This document shows, one piece after another, positions 25,576 through 33,977 of a stretch of DNA of 56,595 bases. Below the pieces are notes generated by a model. The model searched no databases. It had not been told where the DNA came from and saw only the letters and a list, made by a program, of their open reading frames with translations. The position numbers were made by a program, and so were the translations under genes. Source of the stretch: Clostridia bacterium (lineage in GTDB: Bacteria > Bacillota > Clostridia > Oscillospirales > Acutalibacteraceae); the NCBI GenBank assembly GCA_017475765.1, contig JAFVEY010000075.1:1-56595 (forward strand). Direction: 5' to 3'. Numbering within the stretch: position 1 is the stretch's first letter; each line of letters starts with the position of its first letter.

Positions 25576-27213
25576 ATGATGAAAACGAATAATGAATCCG
25601 GAATGGATTATGGATCATGGTCGGCAAGGATCAAATTTGGTATGTCAAAAGCCGATAACGATGAAAAAGACGACAAGAAAAATGATGAAAAAAAGGATGA
25701 TGAAAAAAAGAATGAGACGAATAAAAGTCAGGAAAGTCGGAATGATGATTCAAAAGGAGAACCTGCAAGACTGAGTTACTTTTTCGGACCCGGATACAAA
25801 GATGTTTCCAAAGCAATAAAACTGCTTTGGAAGAAAAATGCAGCAGATGCGGCAAAATACTATCATGAATATGAATCATCCGGTGTGATGTCGGCAGGAG
25901 GATTATTCAATCTCTTCAAAGCAATATCCATTATGACCTTCGGGTCATTGTTTTCTTTGATAATAAGTCTGATAACTGTTTTGGTGCTGGTGCTGTGTTT
26001 TGTTCCTGTTTATTTGCTGTTTTCGTTGATATGGCTGATCGACAGGTGCTATCTGGTACATAATAAAATATCGGTTTCATGTTCATATTGCTTATCCAAT
26101 TTTCCCCTTCCGATTTATGAATGTGAATGCGGAAGAAGGCACCGCAATCTGACACCGGGAAAATACGGAATATGGAAGAGAAGGTGTCTGTGCGGAAGAA
26201 AGCTTCCGACAGCTTTCTTTAACGGAAGAAAAGAACTCAGAGCGCTATGTCCTGTTTGTCTTGAGGAGGGAAGAATAACCTATCTGAATGACAAGGAAAC
26301 ACGTCCGTTCTGTATTCCCGTTATCGGCGGCAGATCTGTCGGAAAAACAGCCTTCATCACGGCATTTTCCAAGCAGTTCATTGATGAAGTGGCACCAAAA
26401 AGGGATATTACCGTTAAATTTTATGATGATGCAACCGAAAAAATGTACCGCTCCCTTTCCTCTTCTTATATGACAGGAAGCACCGTAATGACTCAGAAGG
26501 TTGACAACCGGACCAATACAAGCGCTATTGATCTGAGCTTTTTTGTGAAGCATCAATCATTGAAACCTGAAAGATTATTCCATATTTATGATATTGCTGG
26601 CGAAGTGTTTACAAAAAACGATGAAAACGAGCTGCCAAAGCATTTTACCTATTCTCAGGGCATCATTTTTATCGTTGATCCGTTTTCTCTGCCCGATGTC
26701 AGACATCATTACGAACATCTTCTGGGCAGCAGAGATACTGCCGGAATAGGATCGGCGGATATTGATCTGATTTTTGACACATTCATATCCAAAATAAAAT
26801 CGGTGACTGGCATGGCGGATGATGAAATGTCGAATATTCCGCTGGCAGTAGTCATCAGCAAAACAGATTCTCCGGGATTAAAAGGCGAATTTTCAAAATC
26901 AAAAATACAGGAAATCAAAGATCAATTCGATTCTCTTTCAGTAGACGATTCTGACGCTCAGGATTATTTATGCAGAGAGTTTATGAAAGAAAACGGAGCC
27001 TTGAATTTTATTCATTCTATTGACTTGAAATTCAAAAAGGTCAGATTTTTTGCCGTAAGTGCTATCGGCCATACAAGAAATGAAGGAATGTATAACCCGA
27101 AAGGTGTCATGCTGCCGGCGGAGTGGATCTGCAGCTGTACGGATAAAGCACTTGCATCTGTATGGGGAGTCGGAAAATTTACGGAAAACAATATTATTTT
27201 AAAGAAAAACTAA
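25576..27213 (+). CDS. Membrane-anchored zinc-ribbon P-loop GTPase, copy 2
   Basis: It has the same architecture as the protein at 11989-13467: two adjacent membrane helices (about residues 115-155), cysteine knuckles (CSYC, CECG, CLCG, CPVC), then the P-loop domain with GGRSVGKT near residue 250, DIAGE near 338 and SKTD near 428. Extra at the front is a disordered, very charged tail of about 65 residues (Asp/Glu/Lys-rich, around DEKKDDEKKNETNKSQ). The two copies share many blocks (FNGRK, HIYDIAGEVFT, SAIGHT, YNPKGV), so they arose by duplication. The ATG at 25579 has better spacing to AGGGGG than the ATG at 25576. A 208-bp gap separates it from the GAP1-like gene, with no clear promoter. Confidence 0.8.
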   Translation: MMKTNNESGMDYGSWSARIKFGMSKADNDEKDDKKNDEKKDDEKKNETNKSQESRNDDSKGEPARLSYFFGPGYKDVSKAIKLLWKKNAADAAKYYHEYESSGVMSAGGLFNLFKAISIMTFGSLFSLIISLITVLVLVLCFVPVYLLFSLIWLIDRCYLVHNKISVSCSYCLSNFPLPIYECECGRRHRNLTPGKYGIWKRRCLCGRKLPTAFFNGRKELRALCPVCLEEGRITYLNDKETRPFCIPVIGGRSVGKTAFITAFSKQFIDEVAPKRDITVKFYDDATEKMYRSLSSSYMTGSTVMTQKVDNRTNTSAIDLSFFVKHQSLKPERLFHIYDIAGEVFTKNDENELPKHFTYSQGIIFIVDPFSLPDVRHHYEHLLGSRDTAGIGSADIDLIFDTFISKIKSVTGMADDEMSNIPLAVVISKTDSPGLKGEFSKSKIQEIKDQFDSLSVDDSDAQDYLCREFMKENGALNFIHSIDLKFKKVRFFAVSAIGHTRNEGMYNPKGVMLPAEWICSCTDKALASVWGVGKFTENNIILKKN

Positions 27214-27229
27214 CAGGGGAGTGAAGAGC

Positions 27230-27451
27230 ATGGGAGAGATCATCATAATCATTTTGCTTATCATTCTTGCAGGTCTTGCCATGGTGCTGCTGAATATTCT
27301 ATATGATCTTGCAGCGCTTATCGTACCTGTTCTGACGGTTATATTGATTATTATCAGTATTTTTGTCGGTCTGGTTCATTCGATAAAAAACATGAGAGAG
27401 GTTTATAAGCAGGTTTATTTTACAAAAGGAAGCAGAGGTGAGAAAAAATGA
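27230..27451 (+). CDS. Second 73-residue membrane peptide of the cluster
   Basis: It is almost entirely hydrophobic from residue 3 to about 50 (two closely packed helices, IIIIILLIILAGLAMVLL and LIVPVLTVILIIISIFVGL), followed by a basic tail with SIKNMREVYKQVYF. AGGGGAG at 27215-27221 favours the ATG at 27230 over the GTG at 27221. It is exactly as long as the peptide at 11746-11967 and likewise adjoins a membrane-anchored GTPase, though the sequences are only loosely alike. It overlaps the next gene by 4 bp. Confidence 0.75.
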   Translation: MGEIIIIILLIILAGLAMVLLNILYDLAALIVPVLTVILIIISIFVGLVHSIKNMREVYKQVYFTKGSRGEKK

Positions 27452-28215
27452 TAGCTGCATTGTCAGTAATTTCTTTTACAGAGTATTTTTCAAACTTCAG
27501 TAAGTTTATAAGCGGCGAATATTATCAGAATCTGTTTTCTCATTATTTTTCTGTTACAGGCTACATAGGAGGAGCCATTCTTTTGGCCATTATATATTAT
27601 GTATCGACAATTGACGATAGATTCAGGGATATTTTTAAAGTAATTGCCGCATTGGCGGTGATACAAAGCGGCGCTTCACTCAATGTATTGATATGTCAGC
27701 TGCTGGGCAGCCGTTATACGACCTATTCGTTACTGTATTATATGAGTCAGCCGAATAATATCATATCGGGATTTATACTGCTGATGATCGTTTTTTCATG
27801 GATGAAGTACTGGAACCTTTATCCCTTTGCAATGGGAGGTCTGGTGTATCTTGTATCGCTTCTGATGAATTCAAATGCTTATGTTTCAAACTGGGGATTT
27901 TACATTCTGATTTCATTGTTTGACGGAGTAATGGTAGGTCTTATCTGTATGTTTGCTGCAAACAGAGAACACTTTTATTCGGGGTGGCTGCTGTATTTTA
28001 TCTATCATATTTTTTCAAGACTGTTCACACCTTTTATGTATTATTGGCTGGTGGAAGGAAAGGATAAATTATACGGCGGGGCAGACAAGCTGCTCACGGA
28101 ATTTTTACAGTCCGTTCTGCAAAATTATCAGATGTTCACATTTGAGATCATATTTTTTGCGGTTATTTTCCTGTATTCATTTATTTTTAAACGTAAAATC
28201 GCCAAAGATGCCTGA
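27448..28215 (+). CDS. Multi-spanning membrane protein, last gene of the cluster
   Basis: A 255-residue protein with about seven hydrophobic segments (about residues 32-48, 65-80, 103-118, 122-137, 145-168, 178-195 and 232-247) and a short basic C-terminus (FKRKIAKDA). It overlaps the 73-residue peptide gene by ATGA, so the two are translationally coupled. A perfect 19-bp terminator follows. I recognise no family. Its late position, next to small membrane peptides and GTPases, makes it a candidate membrane effector or sensor of the cluster (inference). Confidence 0.75.
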   Translation: MIAALSVISFTEYFSNFSKFISGEYYQNLFSHYFSVTGYIGGAILLAIIYYVSTIDDRFRDIFKVIAALAVIQSGASLNVLICQLLGSRYTTYSLLYYMSQPNNIISGFILLMIVFSWMKYWNLYPFAMGGLVYLVSLLMNSNAYVSNWGFYILISLFDGVMVGLICMFAANREHFYSGWLLYFIYHIFSRLFTPFMYYWLVEGKDKLYGGADKLLTEFLQSVLQNYQMFTFEIIFFAVIFLYSFIFKRKIAKDA

Positions 28216-28243
28216 TATCTTATTTGAACAGGATAATTGGCAA

Positions 28244-28290
28244 AAAAACAAGCACGACAGATCAGACAAAAATCTGTCGTGCTTGTTTTT
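28244..28290. terminator. Strong bidirectional terminator closing the cluster
   Basis: Perfect complementary arms of 19 bp (28244-28262 and 28272-28290) start with AAAAACAAGC and end with GCTTGTTTTT, with a 9-base loop. It marks the end of the 16.5-kb cluster. Confidence 0.95.
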
Positions 28291-28420
28291 AGTGATATTA
28301 TATAAATAATGAAGATGTATAACCACATAAATTCGTGAAATAATACAAAGTTGATTTAATGATTATTTAATAATTTACAGTTTATAATAAAGCTGCAATA
28401 TTAATCAGGGGGTAAACACC

Positions 28421-28675
28421 ATGAACAAAGAAACTTTTATCGCAGAGCTTAGCAGAAAGGCAGAAATTACACAGGAGCAGAGTACAGCAGTAAACGAAGT
28501 ACTTGAAAACAACATGATCATCGGCAAAAAGAGCCGTGAAAAGATCACTCTTGAAATTGCCCAAACACTCAGCGTTGACACCGACAGAGCCAACGAGATC
28601 TACCGTACTGCTCGTGACATTATCGGCACAGCACTCAAAGACAAATTAAAACACCCCTTTGGAGAGCAGAAATGA
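28421..28675 (+). CDS. Small helical protein upstream of the ABC transporter
   Basis: An 84-residue soluble, highly charged protein. The N-terminus MNKETFIAELSRKAEITQEQ is reminiscent of the first helices of HU-family proteins (MNKxELI..), but the HU beta arm and its Gly/Pro motifs are absent, so I do not call it HU. The rest reads as three helices. A strong GGGGG ribosome-binding site precedes the ATG, and a TATAAT at 28383-28388 lies upstream without a good -35. Its stop is 35 bp before the permease gene; the genes may be cotranscribed. Function unknown. Confidence 0.7.
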   Translation: MNKETFIAELSRKAEITQEQSTAVNEVLENNMIIGKKSREKITLEIAQTLSVDTDRANEIYRTARDIIGTALKDKLKHPFGEQK

Positions 28676-28710
28676 TTTGACAGCGGAGGTAATCCGCAAG
28701 GAGAATGGTT

Positions 28711-31086
28711 ATGTATTTTAATATTCTGAAGCGTGATCTGAAAAGAAAAAAGACAATGAACGTAATACTTCTGCTGTTTATGATACTTTCGGTGATGTTT
28801 GTATCGTCAAGTATGAATACGGTCATATCGGTTATGTCGGCAACGGATAAATATATGGATATGTCGGACGCACATGACTATTTTGTCGCAACCACGGGAA
28901 CACAGGCAGGCAAGGATGTCGAAAAAAACCTGGATGGATCCAATGCGGTGAAATCCTATAAAAGCGAGAATATTTTCTATCTGTCTGAAAATGCAATTGA
29001 GTACAATGGCAAGGTTCTGGACAATCAGGCAACAGGCATACTCAACAGCGTTGATGATATCAGCATTAAAATTTTTGATGAAAATAAAAATGAGCTGACG
29101 AAGGTAAAAGACGGCGAAGTCTACATGAAAAGCTCGTTTATGCAAAATAACCATATTACCGAAGGCTCGAAAATAAAGATCCGATCGGGCAGATATACGG
29201 GCGAATTTACCGTTAAAGGTATTTTTCTGGATGTACTGTTCGGTTCGGATATGATGGGTACGCCGAGATTTATTATCAGCCGGAACGATTTTAACAAATA
29301 TGTTGAAAACAATACCGACCCTGCTTATGATATGGTCAAAGGCAATATTCTGAATATCGAAACAGATGATACGGCGGCAGTAGAAAATCTTGTCAGCGAT
29401 GTTAATGGTGTTGCCTTTACAGGATCAAGAGCCACCATAAAACTTTCTTATATTATGGATATGGTGATTGCAGGTGTTTTTCTTGTGGTCAGCATTTGTC
29501 TGATCATCATTGCTCTCGTTCTGCTGAAATTCACGATAGGTTTTACGGTCAGCGAGGAATACAGAGAAATCGGCGTGATGAAAGCGATCGGTATTAAAAA
29601 TAGCAAGATCCGCACGCTGTATATGGTGAAATATATCGCAATGGCGATTGTCGGAGCGGTGATCGGTTTCTTCTGCGGCATACCGTTCGGCAATATGATG
29701 ATGGCACAGTCCACCAGGAATTTTATCACAGGCGGCGGTGACAATTATCTTCTGAATATTGTCTGCTCAGCTGCAGTCGTCCTGATCATAGCCTTTTTCT
29801 GTTGGCTCAGCACAAACAAGGTAAAGAAATTCACTCCCGTTGATGCTATCAGAAATGGCGAAAGCGGCAAGCGTTACAAGAAAAAGGGAATTTTAAGCCT
29901 TTCCAAAAGCAAACAGAAACCGATTTTCTTTATGGCACTCAACGATATCCTCAGCGGATTCCGGCATTTTGCGGTAATGACGGTGACATTCATTGTCGGC
30001 ATACTGATGATCACGATCATCCTCAATACGATATCTACCCTGCAAAGCAGCAAACTCCTTGCATGGTTCTCTATGGCAGACTGTGATATCACACTTGAGG
30101 ATAAGGCAAGCACTGATAAATATACACGCACAGACGGTCAGACAATCAGATCAGATTATCTGAAAGAAATGGAAACAACGCTCAAAGAGAACGGTATGCC
30201 TGCACAATGCTTTGCAGAGGGCTTATTCAAACTGTCGGTTCAGAGCGACAGCGCAAAAACTGTTGCGCTTGTATTCCATGGAATCGGCAGCACAGCAGAT
30301 CAATATTCCTACATAGAGGGTACTGCTCCCGAAAGAACAAACGAGGTTGCATTAAGCTATCTGACAGCCGAAAAACTTGATGTGAATATAGGCGATACCA
30401 TCACCATCAAAACAAACGATGAAAACGAGAAGTTTATTGTAACGGCGCTCTACCAGTGCATGAACGATATGGGCGAGGGTGCCAGACTGAGCGAAAAAAT
30501 GGAGATGGACTATTCAAAGGCATTGGGATATTTCAGCTATCAGGTCAGATTTACGGATAACCCTTCCGCTTCCGAAATTCAGTCAAGATATGACAAAATC
30601 GCCGAGCTGTATCCTGACTATACCATCCGCACAGCAGGAGAATATGTGGATTATTCTGTCGGCGGTATTGCAGGCTATATGGGCGATACGAAGAACTTTA
30701 TCATCATGATCGTCATGATCATCAATATTCTGGTGGTTGTGCTGATGGAAAAATCCTTCCTGACAAAGGAGCGCAGCGAAATTGCACTTCTGAAAGCGAT
30801 CGGCTTCAAAAACCGTTCGATCATCACATGGCAGACCCTGAGAATAGCGATTCTGATGGTTGCCGCAGTCATAGCAGCCGTTATTTTGTCAGAACCGATA
30901 GGGCAGCTTGCAGTTGGCGGTATCTTTAAAATGATGGGTTCAAAATACATCATATTTGATATCAACATTATCGAAACATATATCATATATCCATTGGCGG
31001 TATTTGCAGTAACGGTATTGGCAGCATTGATAAGTGCTCTTGGAGTAAGAGGAGTTTCATCGTCAGAAGTCAATAATATAGAGTGA
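28711..31086 (+). CDS. ABC transporter permease with two FtsX-type units (MacB/LolE family)
   Basis: A 791-residue permease with duplicated architecture. The first unit has a membrane helix at about 15-38, an extracellular domain to about 245 and three helices (about 250-275, 300-325, 350-368). The second unit has a helix near 420-440, an extracellular domain to about 655 and three C-terminal helices. The cytoplasmic coupling motifs EYREIGVMKAIG and ERSEIALLKAIGF are present. Total size and eight helices fit mechanotransmission-type ABC systems that expel lipids or peptides, rather than the ten-helix BceB type. AAGGAG at 28698-28703 is correctly spaced for the ATG at 28711, not the one at 28705. 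Genes for its ATPase, response regulator and kinase follow. Confidence 0.9.
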   Translation: MYFNILKRDLKRKKTMNVILLLFMILSVMFVSSSMNTVISVMSATDKYMDMSDAHDYFVATTGTQAGKDVEKNLDGSNAVKSYKSENIFYLSENAIEYNGKVLDNQATGILNSVDDISIKIFDENKNELTKVKDGEVYMKSSFMQNNHITEGSKIKIRSGRYTGEFTVKGIFLDVLFGSDMMGTPRFIISRNDFNKYVENNTDPAYDMVKGNILNIETDDTAAVENLVSDVNGVAFTGSRATIKLSYIMDMVIAGVFLVVSICLIIIALVLLKFTIGFTVSEEYREIGVMKAIGIKNSKIRTLYMVKYIAMAIVGAVIGFFCGIPFGNMMMAQSTRNFITGGGDNYLLNIVCSAAVVLIIAFFCWLSTNKVKKFTPVDAIRNGESGKRYKKKGILSLSKSKQKPIFFMALNDILSGFRHFAVMTVTFIVGILMITIILNTISTLQSSKLLAWFSMADCDITLEDKASTDKYTRTDGQTIRSDYLKEMETTLKENGMPAQCFAEGLFKLSVQSDSAKTVALVFHGIGSTADQYSYIEGTAPERTNEVALSYLTAEKLDVNIGDTITIKTNDENEKFIVTALYQCMNDMGEGARLSEKMEMDYSKALGYFSYQVRFTDNPSASEIQSRYDKIAELYPDYTIRTAGEYVDYSVGGIAGYMGDTKNFIIMIVMIINILVVVLMEKSFLTKERSEIALLKAIGFKNRSIITWQTLRIAILMVAAVIAAVILSEPIGQLAVGGIFKMMGSKYIIFDINIIETYIIYPLAVFAVTVLAALISALGVRGVSSSEVNNIE

Positions 31087-31164
31087 GGCGGGGTGTCTCC
31101 GCAATGCAATGCTGCTGCATAAGGTTTCAAAATTACATAAAAGAATTGAGTGAGGTAAGCAAAA

Positions 31165-31932
31165 ATGAAAAAGATACTTGAAGTAACCGATCTTTGCAAA
31201 ACATATATCATCAACAAACGTCAGAACAATGTGCTGAAAAATGTCAGCTTTACTGTTGAAGAGGGAGAGATGGTCGCTGTGATGGGACCGTCCGGCTCAG
31301 GCAAGTCCACTCTTTTGTATACCGTATCGGGAATGGACAGCATGACAGCAGGCAGGGTGGAGTTCGCCGGCAAAGAACTGTCAAAGTTGAAGCCGAACGA
31401 TCTTGCCGGACTCCGACTTGACGAGATGGGATTTATTTTCCAGCAGATGTATATGCTTAAAAATCTTACCGTACTTGACAATATTGTCCTTCCTGCCCGT
31501 CAGTCAAAGGCGAACCCCTTATCGCCCAAGGAAAAGACAGAATACGGCAAGGAGCTTATGCGAAAGCTGGGAATCATTGATATTGCCGACAACGATATCA
31601 ATGAAGTGTCGGGCGGTCAGCTTCAGAGAGCTTGTATCTGCCGCAGCATGATCAACAAACCGAAAATGATCTTTGCCGATGAGCCGACAGGTGCGCTTAA
31701 CCGCACAAGTTCCGAGGAGGTCATGCAGGAGCTCAGAAAGATCAATTCGGAAGGTACAACGATCATGCTTGTCACCCATGACGCAAAGGTCGCCGCCAAA
31801 TGTACAAGAGTGATGTTTATTGTTGACGGAAATATAAAAGGAGAGTATAATTTAGGCAGGTATGAAAAAGAAACCGAGCTTAGAGAAAGAGAGCGCAGTC
31901 TGAATAACTGGCTTCTCGAAATGGGCTGGTAA
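31165..31932 (+). CDS. ABC transporter ATPase (MacB/LolD type)
   Basis: Walker A GPSGSGKST at about residues 40-48, the Q-loop in FIFQQMYML, the signature EVSGGQLQRACICRS, Walker B MIFADEPTGALN and the switch His in LVTHD are all intact. It pairs with the FtsX-type permease encoded just upstream. An unusual acidic/basic tail of about 25 residues (GRYEKETELRERERSLNNW) follows the core. It lies 78 bp after the permease gene and 42 bp before the response regulator gene. Confidence 0.95.
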   Translation: MKKILEVTDLCKTYIINKRQNNVLKNVSFTVEEGEMVAVMGPSGSGKSTLLYTVSGMDSMTAGRVEFAGKELSKLKPNDLAGLRLDEMGFIFQQMYMLKNLTVLDNIVLPARQSKANPLSPKEKTEYGKELMRKLGIIDIADNDINEVSGGQLQRACICRSMINKPKMIFADEPTGALNRTSSEEVMQELRKINSEGTTIMLVTHDAKVAAKCTRVMFIVDGNIKGEYNLGRYEKETELRERERSLNNWLLEMGW

Positions 31933-31974
31933 AGTGAATACAGAATCGGACATGATTGTCAAGAGGGCAGAAAT

Positions 31975-32640
31975 ATGATTGATATTCTTGTGGCAGAGGA
32001 TAATATCGAAATGGGAACGCTGCTGTGCGATTTTCTTGAAAACGACGGATATACCGCAAAGCATTGTACAGACGGACAGTCAGCTGTCGAATATTTTGAA
32101 AAGGAAGGCGCAAAGGTTGTCATTCTCGACATTATGCTGCCGGATATGGACGGTTTTTCCGTATGCAGAAAAATACGTGAAACTTCCAATACGCCCATTA
32201 TCATTGTCAGCGCTAAAACCGAAAAAAATGATAAGCTCAGCGGATTGATCCTGGGTGCAGACGATTATATTGAAAAGCCTTATGATATTGATATTCTTCT
32301 TGCAAAAATCAAGGGTATTTTCACACGCCGCTATCATTCGGCAGTTTATTCGGACGGATTCCTGAAAATAGACAAAAGCAAAAGAAAAGTGTATAAAAAT
32401 CATACGGAAATTGATATGACACAGAAGGAATTCGATCTTCTCAGTCTGATGACGGAAAATTCAGGAAAAACATTGAGCAAGGATTTTCTGTTCAATAAAA
32501 TCTGGGGATTTGACAGCTTTTCAGAGCCGCAGACTCTGACCGTTCATATAAAATGGCTCAGACAGAAAATAGAACTCGACCCGAAGAAGCCGCAGCATAT
32601 TTTAACCGTATGGGGTGTCGGCTACCGATATGAGAGGTAA
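31975..32640 (+). CDS. OmpR/PhoB-family response regulator
   Basis: The receiver domain (about residues 1-115) has the acidic pair in AEDNIEM, the phospho-acceptor Asp in VVILDIMLPDMDG, and the conserved Lys in YIEKPYD. The winged-helix DNA-binding domain (about 125-221) contains MTQKEFDLLSLM and the terminal VWGVGYRYE. It should respond to the kinase encoded 2 bp downstream and likely controls the adjacent ABC transporter. Confidence 0.95.
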   Translation: MIDILVAEDNIEMGTLLCDFLENDGYTAKHCTDGQSAVEYFEKEGAKVVILDIMLPDMDGFSVCRKIRETSNTPIIIVSAKTEKNDKLSGLILGADDYIEKPYDIDILLAKIKGIFTRRYHSAVYSDGFLKIDKSKRKVYKNHTEIDMTQKEFDLLSLMTENSGKTLSKDFLFNKIWGFDSFSEPQTLTVHIKWLRQKIELDPKKPQHILTVWGVGYRYER

Positions 32641-32642
32641 AA

Positions 32643-33890
32643 ATGAAGAGCTTTAACAAATTGATTCTTATGGTGACAGTAATTACGGCAGCATTTTTTG
32701 CGGTTGTTAATCTCTGCTTTATCAATGCTGAAAATAAGGACGGCGCAGGTCGTCCTTATCGTGTTGAAGCGGAAAGGATCGCCAATGATATCAAGGATGG
32801 AATTTATAGCGAAAGCAGTCTGAATGACTGTTTTTATATAACGGCGGTTGAAAGGCTTTCAGGAGAAAATGTTGATACCTTTTACAGCGTTCAAAGTGAT
32901 TATATCATTAAAATGATTGACGGAGAACTATACAGATTTGATTATTCCTATCGGCAGGATGATTCTGACGAAAGACTGATGATAAATATTTGTCTTGCTT
33001 TTGCGGTGGCTTTGATTGTTATTTTTCTGATCATCATCAAATACAAAATCATAAAGCCGTTTGATAAAATCAGGGAAGTGCCATTTGAGCTTGCAAAGGG
33101 AAATCTGAGCATACCTCTTAAGGAAACAAAAAATCAGTATTTCGGCAGGTTTATCTGGGGGCTTGATCTTCTGCGAGAAAAAATCGAACAGCAAAAAATA
33201 AAAGAGCTGGAGCTGCATAGGGAAAAGAAAACGCTGGTACTTGCGCTTTCACATGATATCAAAACGCCTCTCGGAATTATCGAATTATACTCCCAATCGT
33301 TGGAAAAAGGAATTTATAAGGATGAAGCCAAAAAGAAGAAAGCGGCAGCAAGCATCAATGAAAAATGCAAGGAGATCAAGGATTATGTTGACAGAATCAT
33401 CAATGCGTCCAGCGAAGATTTTCTGAATTTTGAGGTGAATAACGGAGAATTTTATCTGTCAGAGCTTGTTGACCGCATATCGGAATTCTATATCGACAAA
33501 CTGGGACTGCTGAAAACGGATTTTATCGTGGAGGATTATCAGAACAAACTTCTCATCGGTGATCTGGAACGTGCCGTTGAGGTGATGCAGAATATCATCG
33601 AAAATGCTGTAAAATACGGTGACGGAAAGGAAATATCTCTTTGCTTTGAGTATGACACAGACGAGGACTGCACTATTTTCTCGGTAACAAATACGGGGTC
33701 GGTCATTTCCGAAAACGAACTGGATCATATTTTCAATAGCTTTTGGAGAGGTTCCAATGCCGGCTCCGTAAGCGGCAGCGGTCTGGGACTGTATATATGC
33801 CGCAATCTGATGAGGAAAATGAACGGTGATGTCTTTGCTGTCTTTCAGGACGGAAAAATGACGGTTTCGGCAGTATTTTGCAATGTATGA
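32643..33890 (+). CDS. Membrane sensor histidine kinase
   Basis: Two membrane helices (about residues 5-28 and 112-136) enclose a short extracytoplasmic sensor of about 80 residues. A HAMP-like linker follows, then the phospho-acceptor motif LALSHDIKTPLGI (about 203-215) and an ATPase domain with N-box QNIIENAVKYG and G-box SGSGLGLYICRN. It forms a two-component system with the preceding regulator and probably senses the substrate or envelope stress linked to the ABC transporter. Its TGA lies in a 15-bp tandem repeat. Confidence 0.93.
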   Translation: MKSFNKLILMVTVITAAFFAVVNLCFINAENKDGAGRPYRVEAERIANDIKDGIYSESSLNDCFYITAVERLSGENVDTFYSVQSDYIIKMIDGELYRFDYSYRQDDSDERLMINICLAFAVALIVIFLIIIKYKIIKPFDKIREVPFELAKGNLSIPLKETKNQYFGRFIWGLDLLREKIEQQKIKELELHREKKTLVLALSHDIKTPLGIIELYSQSLEKGIYKDEAKKKKAAASINEKCKEIKDYVDRIINASSEDFLNFEVNNGEFYLSELVDRISEFYIDKLGLLKTDFIVEDYQNKLLIGDLERAVEVMQNIIENAVKYGDGKEISLCFEYDTDEDCTIFSVTNTGSVISENELDHIFNSFWRGSNAGSVSGSGLGLYICRNLMRKMNGDVFAVFQDGKMTVSAVFCNV

Positions 33891-33915
33891 CCGGATAATG
33901 TATGACCGGATAATG
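33886..33915 (+). repeat. Perfect 15-bp tandem duplication over the kinase stop codon
   Basis: TATGACCGGATAATG occurs twice without a gap (33886-33900 and 33901-33915). The first copy contains the TGA stop of the histidine kinase. Confidence 0.95.
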
Positions 33916-33930
33916 ATATTGACTGTTGAA

Positions 33931-33939
33931 TGTTATAAT
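33931..33939 (+). promoter_or_regulatory. Extended -10 promoter element before the DUF3592 gene
   Basis: TGTTATAAT matches the extended -10 consensus (TGnTATAAT), 38 bp before the start codon. The -35 position (TAATGA) is poor, as is usual for extended -10 promoters. Confidence 0.5.
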
Positions 33940-33977
33940 GTTAAAATTGTTTTAAATCAACAGAAGGGAGATTATTC

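Noticed and set aside
28421-28675. HU-type DNA-binding protein
   Set aside because: Only the first residues resemble HU. The beta arm and conserved Gly/Pro positions are absent.
33919-33939. TTGACT and TATAAT as a promoter pair before the DUF3592 gene
   Set aside because: The spacer is only 9 bp. The extended -10 (TGTTATAAT) alone is the better reading.
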